Positions 5,653-12,266 are shown, counted from the first letter of the stretch. The stretch: DNA of 28,531 nucleotides from an uncultured Alphaproteobacteria bacterium (GCA_944390185.1 CALXPA010000004.1:1-28531); one strand, 5' to 3'. Program-made: numbers and translations. Notes: generated from the sequence alone by a model not told the origin.

Positions 5653-7755
5653 ATGAATTCTGTTCTGACGTCGCGGGAATTTAATATCGCCGGAAACGTG
5701 TTTCGCGCGTACTATGACCCGGATGGTAAATTGGTGTTCGTGCTGGACAGTACGCATGATGAAAGAAAGCCGAATGCGCTGTTGGTGATAAATCCTGTGG
5801 GGGACAGAAAGTGGGACGATATATTGGCAAATGACTACAGCGTTGATTTGGAAACTGTTCGGCCCAAAAAGAATAACAAATATCAAAAACTGGACGTCGA
5901 ATACAGCGGATTGGCCCAGTATGACAATCTGATTCAGGCGTATAATGACGGTCGTGATATTGCTGGGGCCGCGGCGGAATTGGACCGGTGGCGCATGGAA
6001 TCTGTGCATCGGGCGGCCGCAGAACGATTGGCTATGGCCCAGGCACGTGCGGCGCGTGCGCGTGAAACAATTTCGCGCACGAATGAATCGGTGGCAGAGT
6101 TACAGGCACGACTGAAGCAACTGCGTGCAAAATTGGCCCAGCAAAAAAAACAAATTGGGCGCGAACCAACCAAGCAATCGGCATCGAAAATCTTGCGTAC
6201 AGATGCGCAGATTGATGCGGTAAATGATAAATTGCGTCGTGCAAAAAAACGCTTGAATAATGCCCAGCGGCGGCTGGTGGCGGCGGATGAAGATGCGGCC
6301 AGTGCACGTGATGTTATGGCACGTACCCCAGATATGGCAGAAAAAAATAGCGATGTTTCACTGCCGGCCAGGGTTGCCCCCAGCGGGTTAGTGGTGCGCA
6401 CGCCGGCCACAGATTTGGACGAACGCGCAGCGTCTGGGGATGATGATTCAGATACCGCAACCCCAGAATATGTTGGCAGTGACATAGAATACGACGAAAA
6501 TATAACATTTAATTCAGATGTACCAGTGGAACCAAAGGCGGAACAAATGGCTGAAAATGAAGAAGTAAAACCCTTGTTTGACAAGGATCCTGAAATCCTG
6601 GACCAGGAAATTGCGTTCAAGCCGATTGAATTTGGTGTGTCCAGTCCAACGACACAATCCAATACAGATATGGAAACCAACAAAACAATGGATACGTATG
6701 GGGATAATATGGCAGATACACCCCTGTCGTTCGTGCCGCCTGTGTCTGATAAAGATGATGCCAGTGCGCCTGGGGTGCCACAGCCACAGGAAAACACAGA
6801 TGTGCCCGCGGCGTCTGGTGAAACCGTGCCGACGCCTGTGCTGGACACAATTAAATCAGTAGAGGCGCCCGTGCCAACCCCAGATGTTACAAATGTCGCC
6901 ACGGATGCGTCGCGTGCGCAGGCCGCGGCCGCGGTACCGAATGCGGTGCCTGTGGCACCTGTGACGCCGGCGCAAAATGCGGATACATCATCACAGCCGC
7001 GGGTGACAGATACGCCCCGCCCTGTGCCAACGGGGGCGCGCCCTGTGTCGCCAATTACGGGCACGGCGGCGCCGACCACGCCAGCGCAACGGCGACCAAC
7101 AGCGATTTATTATGTGCTGTTGGTGCTGTTGATTGCGTTGTCTGTGTTTACATTGTGGCTGTATCAGCGCAAGACCAGTGACACTGTGCCGGATTTATCG
7201 GCAACGGTCCCAGAACAGGATACTGGGCCAATCGAAACCAGTGATGAAAATCCGGACAGTCCGTTTGTGCCGGAATATGTTGCGCCTGTGGATGTGACAG
7301 TGGATACGGTCGTCGCAGAACCAGCGGCGCAGCCGGAACCAATTGTTGAACCATTTGCTGTCCCAGAACCAGTCGCAGAACCAGAACCGGAACCTGTGGC
7401 GGAACCAGCGCCGGTGTCAGTGCCAGAACCGATTGTGGTTGAAACAGTGGCGCCGACGGTCGTCCAACCAGTCGCAGAACCCGAACCGGTAATCGAAACC
7501 GAAGAAGAAATTTTGGCCAGCAAGCCTGTGTACAATGTCTCGCAAAACGAAAAAATGTTTGTCGCAGGACCCGGATATGATACAGGAATCCCCCAGCCAA
7601 CAACATCACCAAATGTTGATGGGCCAACCTGTCCAGATGGCACAGCCCCCGATGTGAACGGGTGCTGTACTGGTGAAATTTATACCGATATGGGTGATAT
7701 GGGATTTAATTGTTGCCCACAGACCGGGGGGGATTGTTTCCCGCCATTGTTCTAG
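5653..7755 (+). CDS. 700-aa coiled-coil, single-TM protein with Cys-rich tail, unknown function
   Basis: Start ATG at 5653 behind GAGGGGG. No family recognised. Domains in order: a folded N-terminus (1-110, with YDPDGKLVFVLDS and INPVGDRKWDDIL); a charged Ala/Arg/Gln coiled coil (about 120-220); a long acidic, Pro/Thr-rich disordered region (220-480); one transmembrane helix (about 484-505, IYYVLLVLLIALSVF); a Pro-Glu/Val repeat stretch (about 555-630, many PEPV/AEPE units), a typical rigid spacer across the periplasm; and a 40-residue Cys-rich end (C660-x10-CC, YTDMGD, FNCCP, GGDCFPP). Probable topology is N-terminus in the cytoplasm, tail outside. The shape recalls TonB/TolA-like spanning proteins or polar organisers, but no TonB or SPOR domain is visible. 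Probably cotranscribed with gcrA. It ends in tandem in-frame stops TAG TGA. Confidence 0.75.
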   Translation: MNSVLTSREFNIAGNVFRAYYDPDGKLVFVLDSTHDERKPNALLVINPVGDRKWDDILANDYSVDLETVRPKKNNKYQKLDVEYSGLAQYDNLIQAYNDGRDIAGAAAELDRWRMESVHRAAAERLAMAQARAARARETISRTNESVAELQARLKQLRAKLAQQKKQIGREPTKQSASKILRTDAQIDAVNDKLRRAKKRLNNAQRRLVAADEDAASARDVMARTPDMAEKNSDVSLPARVAPSGLVVRTPATDLDERAASGDDDSDTATPEYVGSDIEYDENITFNSDVPVEPKAEQMAENEEVKPLFDKDPEILDQEIAFKPIEFGVSSPTTQSNTDMETNKTMDTYGDNMADTPLSFVPPVSDKDDASAPGVPQPQENTDVPAASGETVPTPVLDTIKSVEAPVPTPDVTNVATDASRAQAAAAVPNAVPVAPVTPAQNADTSSQPRVTDTPRPVPTGARPVSPITGTAAPTTPAQRRPTAIYYVLLVLLIALSVFTLWLYQRKTSDTVPDLSATVPEQDTGPIETSDENPDSPFVPEYVAPVDVTVDTVVAEPAAQPEPIVEPFAVPEPVAEPEPEPVAEPAPVSVPEPIVVETVAPTVVQPVAEPEPVIETEEEILASKPVYNVSQNEKMFVAGPGYDTGIPQPTTSPNVDGPTCPDGTAPDVNGCCTGEIYTDMGDMGFNCCPQTGGDCFPPLF

Positions 7756-7758
7756 TGA

Positions 7759-8064
7759 TGTCGCGGACGCAAATATCCTGGTGTGGAATCACATCTGACG
7801 GTCGGGTGCGATTGTGTGTATGATTCACCGACGTGTACGCGTGCAACTACGTACAGGTGTGCAGCGGGATATTACGGGGTTGCCACAGTTAACTTTGATA
7901 CAGGGGTGGCCAGTGGTTGTACAAAATGTCCGTCGTATGGTGATCTTGAGGCTACGTCTGTTGCGGGTATCGCATCGAGGGTTGACTATTGTTTTTTACC
8001 CCAGGGGTCAACGGGCGCAGATGAAACAGGCGCGTTTGAGCACACTGATGATTGTTGGTACTGA
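7759..8064 (+). pseudogene. 3' remnant of a cysteine-rich surface protein gene
   Basis: An open frame of 101 codons with 10 cysteines (CRGRKYPG, VGCDCVYD, CAAGYYGV, GCTKCPSYG, VDYCF, DDCWY) directly after the TAG TGA that ends the preceding gene, and in the same frame. The Cys spacing with AGYYG and TKCP resembles the GCC2/GCC3 or EGF-like repeats of large surface proteins. There is no signal peptide; the only in-frame start is a GTG at 7783 without a ribosome site. I read it as the C-terminal remnant of a larger gene whose front was lost. Alternatives are a stop-readthrough extension of the 5653-7755 protein or a poorly expressed small gene. It stops four bases before the first direct repeat (8068). 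Confidence 0.55.
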
Positions 8065-8067
8065 TAT

Positions 8068-8123
8068 AAAAACAAAACCGCACAAGGCGGTTTTATTTTT
8101 GATTCTGGTCGGGGCGACAGGAA
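8068..8123. repeat. Direct repeat copy 1: tRNA-Pro 3' end plus terminator
   Basis: A 56-bp sequence identical to 8261-8316 at an offset of 193. It contains, on the minus strand, the last bases of tRNA-Pro (T-arm end, acceptor, CCA) and the hairpin downstream. The rest of the tRNA is missing here, so this copy is a displaced tRNA end, the arrangement left by tRNA-targeted integration or a local duplication. Confidence 0.9.
8074..8094. terminator. Terminator hairpin in repeat copy 1
   Basis: Stem AAAACCGC/GCGGTTTT with a 5-base loop and T-rich tails in both directions. It follows the Cys-rich remnant on the plus strand. Confidence 0.75.
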
Positions 8124-8260
8124 ACCCTCGCACGATGCCGGTGGCATCGGCTGTGGGGCACTCGTGACGATTTGACTGTGCTGGCGCTTGTCAAATCTAC
8201 TCGTTGTCGAACATGGGGGCATGCCCCCGATGTTGATTTCCGTTATACCCACTGGAACCA
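8124..8260. other. 137-bp structured spacer between the direct repeats
   Basis: No credible gene. The stretch holds three inverted repeats: CGATGCC/GGCATCG (8133-8149, loop GGT), GATTTGAC/GTCAAATC (8169-8197, 13-base loop) and the palindrome GGGGGCATGCCCCC (8215-8228). The density of symmetry suggests a folded RNA, recombinase or protein arm sites, or a small dispersed repeat element. I cannot choose among these from the window. Confidence 0.6.
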
Positions 8261-8316
8261 AAAAACAAAACCGCACAAGGCGGTTTTATTTTTGATTCTG
8301 GTCGGGGCGACAGGAA
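8261..8316. repeat. Direct repeat copy 2: 3' end of the intact tRNA-Pro plus terminator
   Basis: Identical over 56 bp to 8068-8123. This copy is continuous with the complete tRNA-Pro and is therefore the original arrangement. Confidence 0.9.
8267..8287. terminator. Terminator hairpin after tRNA-Pro
   Basis: The same AAAACCGC/GCGGTTTT stem as in copy 1, located 11 bases past the CCA end of tRNA-Pro on the minus strand and followed by a GTTTTTT tail. Confidence 0.75.
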
Positions 8317-8375
8317 TCGAACCTGCGACCCCTTGCACCCCATGCAAGTACTCTACCAGGCTGAGCTACGCCCCG
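8299..8375 (-). tRNA. tRNA-Pro (anticodon GGG)
   Basis: Read on the minus strand: acceptor CGGGGCG/CGCCCCG with the initial C typical of bacterial tRNA-Pro, anticodon stem CTTGC/GCAAG with loop ATGGGGT (anticodon GGG), T-arm GCAGG/CCTGT, discriminator A and encoded CCA (8301-8299). Confidence 0.97.
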
Positions 8376-8386
8376 ACGTAGATGTA

Positions 8387-8415
8387 TTTATACAATTATG
8401 CGCTTTGGATTGCAA
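8387..8415 (-). promoter_or_regulatory. tRNA-Pro promoter
   Basis: Minus strand -35 TTGCAA (8415-8410), 17-bp spacer, -10 TATAAA (8392-8387), ending 11 bases before the tRNA. Confidence 0.65.
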
Positions 8416-8430
8416 GCAGTTATTTTATGC

Positions 8431-8460
8431 TTGCACGAATCGCAAAAAAGTTATTAGTAT
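8431..8460 (+). promoter_or_regulatory. acpS promoter
   Basis: -35 TTGCAC (8431-8436), 18-bp spacer, -10 TAGTAT (8455-8460). The -10 covers the upstream in-frame ATG at 8459, which argues that translation starts at the later GTG. Confidence 0.6.
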
Positions 8461-8494
8461 GCCCATATTGAACACAATACATAGGGGGACATCC

Positions 8495-8875
8495 GTGATA
8501 GTAGGCATTGGGATCGATTTAGTAGAATGCGGGCGATTCTTGGATTGGTCCGCGTTTAAAAAACAACGCATCTTTACAAAAAAAGAACTGGAATACGCCG
8601 ATAATGACAGCGCAAATGCAGAAAAACATTTGGCGAATTGTTGGGCCGCACGCGAAGCGTGTCTAAAGGCACTGGGGACAGGATTCGGCGATGATATTTC
8701 TTTTTCTGATGTATCTGTGGTGCATGATGATGCCGGACGGCCAGAGTTACTGATTGCGGGTGGCGCACGTGCCGCGTTAAAAGATTTGGCCGGTGGCGCC
8801 GATGTGGCCGTGCATTTGTCAATTACTGACCAAGACGACTATTCGGCGGCAATGGTTGTGATTGAAAAAATGTAA
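8495..8875 (+). CDS. acpS: Holo-[acyl-carrier-protein] synthase
   Basis: A 126-aa protein, normal for AcpS. It transfers 4'-phosphopantetheine from CoA to the serine of apo-ACP, activating the carrier for fatty acid and lipid synthesis in the cytoplasm. The start is the GTG at 8495, preceded by AGGGGGA at a good distance and giving the family start (IVGIGIDLVE); an in-frame ATG at 8459 overlaps the promoter. Mg/CoA-binding residues are visible: Asp8 in GIDLVE and Glu54 in AAREACLKALGTGF. FTKKELEYA is also conserved. It stands alone, convergent with the small gene at 8913-9086, with a shared terminator. Nothing odd in the sequence. Confidence 0.95.
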   Translation: MIVGIGIDLVECGRFLDWSAFKKQRIFTKKELEYADNDSANAEKHLANCWAAREACLKALGTGFGDDISFSDVSVVHDDAGRPELLIAGGARAALKDLAGGADVAVHLSITDQDDYSAAMVVIEKM

Positions 8876-8884
8876 TATAAAAAT

Positions 8885-8907
8885 ACGGGGCGTCAATGGC
8901 GCCCCGT
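8885..8907. terminator. Bidirectional terminator between acpS and the small membrane protein gene
   Basis: Stem ACGGGGCG/CGCCCCGT with a 7-base loop, located 9 bases after the acpS stop. On the minus strand it is followed by ATTTTTATAT; the plus-strand T-tract is weaker. Confidence 0.8.
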
Positions 8908-8912
8908 GTTTC

Positions 8913-9086
8913 TTAGTTATTAATTGTATTTGCTGTTATCTGGACGTCGTCATTAATTGCCGGGGTGGTGTCAGTTGCGGCGTTATCGCCGGTTAGTATC
9001 CAAAATAAAATTCCGATGCATAACACGGCAACTAAAAACATTAATATGTACTGGGCGATTTTAAATGATGTTGTGTTTACAGACAT
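8913..9086 (-). CDS. Small single-TM membrane protein (57 aa), unknown function
   Basis: A complete 57-codon gene with ATG at 9086, a CAGGA ribosome site 8-12 bases upstream, TAA at 8913 and a terminator immediately after. The protein starts MSVNTTSFKIAQ, has one strong transmembrane helix (about residues 13-32: YILMFLVAVLCIGILFWIL) and an acidic, Thr/Asn-rich tail of 25 residues. The pattern fits a small inner-membrane protein with the tail in the periplasm. A TATAAT-like -10 lies at 9118-9123. Good gene signals but no recognisable family; it may be a regulatory micropeptide or a subunit of a membrane complex. Confidence 0.65.
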   Translation of the reverse strand: MSVNTTSFKIAQYILMFLVAVLCIGILFWILTGDNAATDTTPAINDDVQITANTINN

Positions 9087-9117
9087 ATGAAAATCCTGGG
9101 GCTGGTGGTTTGTTATA

Positions 9118-9123
9118 ATTATA
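9118..9123 (-). promoter_or_regulatory. -10 box before the 57-aa membrane protein gene
   Basis: Consensus TATAAT on the minus strand 31 bases before the ATG; no convincing -35 at standard spacing. Confidence 0.4.
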
Positions 9124-9152
9124 TCATATTTTGATGCGTTTTGTACGTGGAA

Positions 9153-9713
9153 TTATTCCTGGGACGACAGCGCTGTTAAAATATTGTTAAAGTTATCATT
9201 TACATCCCCGCGGACATCAACATCAGAAAACCGTATCCCAGGCACTGATTCCAGCCAGCGTATCGCCGGCATTGTTTCATTCCAAAATATATCCAGTCGC
9301 CGCATTACGGCCGTCATATCTGCATCGTCGGCACGGCCACCACCATCGCGTATACGCTTTTTAATACGCCGTATCATGATTTCTTGGGGTACGTCCAGGT
9401 ATAATACGTGTATGTCGAATTTATCGGCGTAGTTTTGAATCAGCCACTGTGCCTGGGACATGGTGCGCGGAAAGCCGTCCAGTATCGTATCGTGGTGGAT
9501 GTCCAATGTTCGCGCAATCAAACGCGTTAGCGTTTCAAAAGACAGTAATTCACCGCGTGCCATTATTTCGGCGATTGTGGTGTCTGTTTTCGCGGCGTCG
9601 CGTAACATTTGTCCTGTTTCGATAATTTGGTATTTGTGGCGCGATGCCAGCATTTTGGCAAATGTGCCCTTGCCTACGCCTTGGCCGCCCATCAGTACAA
9701 TCAGTTTGTTCAT
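9153..9713 (-). CDS. adk: Adenylate kinase, short (LID-less) form
   Basis: A 186-aa nucleoside monophosphate kinase of the adenylate kinase family (AMP + ATP to 2 ADP, cytoplasm). The P-loop GGQGVGKGT is at residues 9-17 (usual GxPGxGKGT). The NMP-binding segment RGELLSFETL and the DGFPRT motif are intact, and RIKKRIRDGGGRADDAD marks the LID region. That region is a short loop without the Zn-finger/LID insert of the 214-aa E. coli enzyme. The ATG at 9713 is preferred: frames further upstream run through the promoter and the rpsA terminator. A predicted -10 (9726-9721) ends 7 bases before this ATG, so the mRNA may be leaderless. With a short LID, other NMP kinase specificities cannot be excluded. 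Confidence 0.88.
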   Translation of the reverse strand: MNKLIVLMGGQGVGKGTFAKMLASRHKYQIIETGQMLRDAAKTDTTIAEIMARGELLSFETLTRLIARTLDIHHDTILDGFPRTMSQAQWLIQNYADKFDIHVLYLDVPQEIMIRRIKKRIRDGGGRADDADMTAVMRRLDIFWNETMPAIRWLESVPGIRFSDVDVRGDVNDNFNNILTALSSQE

Positions 9714-9720
9714 ACTGTGC

Positions 9721-9749
9721 ATTGTATCATAAAAAACAGAACCCGACAA
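9721..9749 (-). promoter_or_regulatory. adk promoter overlapping the rpsA terminator
   Basis: Minus strand -35 TTGTCG (9749-9744) within the 3' arm of the rpsA terminator, 17-bp spacer containing the terminator T-run, -10 TACAAT (9726-9721). The predicted start coincides with the adk ATG. Confidence 0.55.
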
Positions 9750-9762
9750 GTGTCGGATTCTG
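9731..9762 (-). terminator. rpsA terminator
   Basis: A 12-bp stem (CAGAATCCGACA with TGTCGGGTTCTG, one G-U pair, 2-base loop) followed by six T on the minus strand, 28 bases after the rpsA stop. Confidence 0.85.
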
Positions 9763-9790
9763 TCGCATATCAATAAAGCACGATGTGACT

Positions 9791-11479
9791 TTATTTTTTG
9801 CTGTTTTCGATTGCAGCGCCCAGAATATCGCCCAGCACAGAACCGCTGTCTGCCTGGTTTGCGTATTCTTTGACCGCCTGTTTTTCCAGCGTTACTTGTA
9901 ACGCACGGATAGACAGTTTGACAACGTTGTTATCAACCGATACAACCGATGCTTCGACTGTGTCGCCGACATTGAATTTGCCAGTGTCTTGTTCTGATTT
10001 TTCACGTGACAAGTCTGTACGACGGATAACGCCACGAATGTCGTTTGGCAATGCCAAAATCAATTCGTCTGGTGTTATTTCGGCAACAGTCCCAGAAACG
10101 ACCGCGCCCTTTTTCAAGGATGCGTTATTGCTGTCGGCACCTTCGGTTAATTGTTTGATGCCCAACGTGATGCGTTCTTTTTCCGGATTGATGTCCAAGA
10201 TTTTTGCGGATACTTCTTGACCACGAACGAATTTTTTCAGTTCTTCTTCGTCCAGTTTGTTCCAAGACAGATCGGAAATATGAACCATGCCGTCCAGTTC
10301 AGGTGTCAATGCAATAAACAGACCGAATTCGGTTGTGTTCTTGATTGGACCGGTAACAACATCGCCGACATTGTGGGTTTCTGCAAATTCTTTCCATGGA
10401 TTTGGTTGTAATTGCTTGTACCCCAGAGAGATGCGGCGCTTGTCCTGGTCGATACCCAGTACGACAACGTTAATATCCTGGCCAACTTGTAATACTTTGC
10501 TGGGGTGGATATTTTTGTTTGTCCATGACAGTTCAGACATATGAACCAGGCCTTCGATATTATTGCCCAGGTCAATGAATGCACCATAATCTGTCAAGGA
10601 TGACACCTTGCCCGATACGGTATCGCCGACATTGAATGCGCGTGACGCGTTTTCCCATGGGTCTTCTTCCAGTTGTTTCGCACCCAATGAAATACGGTGT
10701 GTTTCTGGATCAAATTGAATAACTTTGACCTTTATCTTTTGGCCAACATGAACCAGTTCACGTGGGTGATTTACACGCTTCCACGACAGGTCTGTGACAT
10801 GCAACAGACCGTCAATTCCGCCCAGGTCAACAAACACACCATAATCGGTGATGTTTTTGACGGTGCCTTCGATAACGGCGCCCAATTCGATGTTTTTCAT
10901 CGCTTCTTTTTGGGCGGCGGCAATTTCGTCTGCCTGGATTGCGCGGCGTGATACGATTGCGTTTGTGCGCAATGCATCCATCTTTAACACGCGGAATTTG
11001 TCCTTTAGGCCAATCAGCGATTTCGCATCGCGTACAGGTTTGTGATCAACCTGGGACGATGGCATAAACGCAAATACGCCGTTGATGTCCACAGTATACC
11101 CGCCACGAACGACGTCGATAATTGTACCTTCGGGATCGATACCTTCGGCAACGGTCTTTTCCAATTCTTTCCATGCCTTTTCAGCACGGGCCTTGGTATA
11201 CGACAGAACGGCGGTGCCTTCGCGTGATTCATAGCGTTCGACAAACACATCGATGATGTCACCAACGGATGGTACAGATGCGCCGAATTCTTTCAGTGGA
11301 ATGCGCCCTTCGGATTTCAGGCCAACATCAACGATGGCAAAATCGCCACGGATGTCCTTGACCGTACCCTTGGTTGCATAGCCCTGCAGTGTTTCTTGTG
11401 TGCCGTAATCTTGGTTAAACAGCTGGACAAAATCTTCGCCAGATACAGGATTAAATAAATCTTTGGATAAATCTTTCAT
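9791..11479 (-). CDS. rpsA: 30S ribosomal protein S1
   Basis: A 562-aa protein, the usual length. Six S1 (OB-fold) repeats can be read at roughly residues 34-95, 113-180, 196-265, 283-350, 370-440 and 455-525. The third to fifth have the typical YGxFVDLG...GLxHxSxLSW pattern; the first two are the divergent ribosome-docking type. S1 binds mRNA leaders on the 30S subunit and aids initiation on structured or SD-poor messages. The ATG at 11479 has no Shine-Dalgarno sequence; the leader just before it is A/T-rich (TTTAAATTTCTAT). In E. coli rpsA also lacks a proper SD and is repressed by its own product, so the same control is plausible here. A stable hairpin lies in the upstream leader (11555-11582). 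Confidence 0.97.
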   Translation of the reverse strand: MKDLSKDLFNPVSGEDFVQLFNQDYGTQETLQGYATKGTVKDIRGDFAIVDVGLKSEGRIPLKEFGASVPSVGDIIDVFVERYESREGTAVLSYTKARAEKAWKELEKTVAEGIDPEGTIIDVVRGGYTVDINGVFAFMPSSQVDHKPVRDAKSLIGLKDKFRVLKMDALRTNAIVSRRAIQADEIAAAQKEAMKNIELGAVIEGTVKNITDYGVFVDLGGIDGLLHVTDLSWKRVNHPRELVHVGQKIKVKVIQFDPETHRISLGAKQLEEDPWENASRAFNVGDTVSGKVSSLTDYGAFIDLGNNIEGLVHMSELSWTNKNIHPSKVLQVGQDINVVVLGIDQDKRRISLGYKQLQPNPWKEFAETHNVGDVVTGPIKNTTEFGLFIALTPELDGMVHISDLSWNKLDEEELKKFVRGQEVSAKILDINPEKERITLGIKQLTEGADSNNASLKKGAVVSGTVAEITPDELILALPNDIRGVIRRTDLSREKSEQDTGKFNVGDTVEASVVSVDNNVVKLSIRALQVTLEKQAVKEYANQADSGSVLGDILGAAIENSKK

Positions 11480-11554
11480 ATAGAAATTTAAACAAAGCTT
11501 GCCATCGTAATCATACTCTATAGATGTGTACGAGGTCTTGTGGGGTTAATCGGA

Positions 11555-11582
11555 CTGATTCTGCGCCCACCCGCAAAATCAG
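11555..11582 (-). promoter_or_regulatory. Hairpin upstream of rpsA
   Basis: An 11-bp inverted repeat (CTGATTTTGCG with CGCAGAATCAG on the minus strand, one mismatch) with a 6-base G-rich loop, about 75 bases before the rpsA ATG. No T-run follows, so it is not a terminator. It may be a leader structure or an operator. Confidence 0.45.
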
Positions 11583-11640
11583 CGTGATTATATATGAAAA
11601 ATTTAGCAAAAGCAAGAATTTATCGCAGAAAATCAAAAAA

Positions 11641-11666
11641 TACTGGGCGCCATGTCGTGCCCAGTA
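11641..11666. terminator. Terminator of the SlyB-like lipoprotein gene
   Basis: Stem TACTGGGC/GCCCAGTA with a 10-base loop, followed on the minus strand by a TTTTTTG tail, just after the lipoprotein stop. Shorter A/T runs on the other side make weak two-way function possible. Confidence 0.8.
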
Positions 11667-11670
11667 TTTA

Positions 11671-12126
11671 TTATTGCGCAATTATGCGTGCGCGTTCGCC
11701 ACTGTCGGCGTCCAGTACGTATACAGACTGGCCCACGGAAAATACAACGTCATCGCCCTGGGTCAATGTGACTGAACGGCCAGAATCCAATTTAACGATA
11801 TATTCCATACCGCCCTGGGTTGACAGACCTTGTTGGGCCTTGCCCCCGACATATCCGCCCAATACCGCGCCGCCAACAGTGCCGATTGTTTGGACCAGGG
11901 TATTGTCGCTGACCATGCTGCCCGCGACGCCGCCGACAATTCCGCCTGCCAGTTGGCCAACTTCGCCGTTTTCGGTTGAAATTGTGACTGGGCGTGCGTT
12001 TATGATTACGCCCTGGGATACGGTGTTTACGTTGCCCGTTCCAGATGTTTCATATCGGTCGATGTTCAGATTGGCCCCGCATGCCGCCAGGCTGATTGCT
12101 GTTATCATCAACAAGATTTTTTTCAT
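11671..12126 (-). CDS. SlyB/Pcp-like outer-membrane lipoprotein (glycine zipper)
   Basis: A 151-aa lipoprotein, near the usual SlyB length (about 155). The ATG at 12126 follows AAAGGGGA. The signal peptide MKKILLMITAISLAAC ends in a lipobox (LAAC, Cys16 lipidated). Residues 55-100 are a two-helix glycine zipper (GGIVGGVAGSMV, GGAVLGGYVGGKA). The C-terminal 45 residues form a beta-rich domain with YIVKLDSGRSVTLTQGDD. In enterobacteria SlyB is an envelope-stress lipoprotein that stabilises outer-membrane proteins. It is a single-gene unit with its own promoter (12165-12193) and terminator. Placement in the 17-kDa antigen/SlyB superfamily is firm; strict orthology to SlyB is less sure. Confidence 0.85.
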   Translation of the reverse strand: MKKILLMITAISLAACGANLNIDRYETSGTGNVNTVSQGVIINARPVTISTENGEVGQLAGGIVGGVAGSMVSDNTLVQTIGTVGGAVLGGYVGGKAQQGLSTQGGMEYIVKLDSGRSVTLTQGDDVVFSVGQSVYVLDADSGERARIIAQ

Positions 12127-12164
12127 GTTGGATGTCCCCTTTGGTTTTATACGAATACAGCACC

Positions 12165-12193
12165 AGTATATCGTGTATGGGTGGGCTTTGCAA
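12165..12193 (-). promoter_or_regulatory. Promoter of the SlyB-like gene
   Basis: Minus strand -35 TTGCAA (12193-12188), 17-bp spacer, -10 TATACT (12170-12165). Confidence 0.6.
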
Positions 12194-12210
12194 GATTCTG
12201 CAATAAAAAA

Positions 12211-12236
12211 ACGTCCACATGGGTGATTGTGGACGT
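12211..12236 (-). terminator. Terminator after the 12267-12749 gene
   Basis: Perfect 9-bp stem ACGTCCACA/TGTGGACGT with an 8-base loop and seven T on the minus strand. Confidence 0.85.
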
Positions 12237-12266
12237 GTCTGTATATCTGGGTGGGGATGCGGTGCC

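Noticed and set aside
5934..7079. 381-aa minus-strand frame, Ser/Ala/Thr-rich
   Set aside because: It is antisense to the coiled-coil and disordered part of the 700-aa protein; it has no start signals, and its composition is what antisense of Ala/Asp/Thr codons gives.
7320..7510. Repeat-rich Pro-Glu DNA as a possible CRISPR or tandem-repeat array
   Set aside because: The repeats are degenerate codons for PEPV/AEPE units in a coding sequence, with no spacers of constant length.
7986..8276. Minus-strand 96-aa frame across the first repeat and spacer
   Set aside because: It lacks a ribosome site and runs through a terminator, repeated tRNA sequence and several palindromes.
8172..8381. Plus-strand frame containing GATGIEPATP
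   Set aside because: This is the antisense translation of tRNA-Pro, not a protein gene.
11594..12226. 210-aa plus-strand frame opposite the SlyB-like gene
   Set aside because: The lipoprotein on the other strand has a lipobox, ribosome site, promoter and terminator; this frame runs through its terminator.
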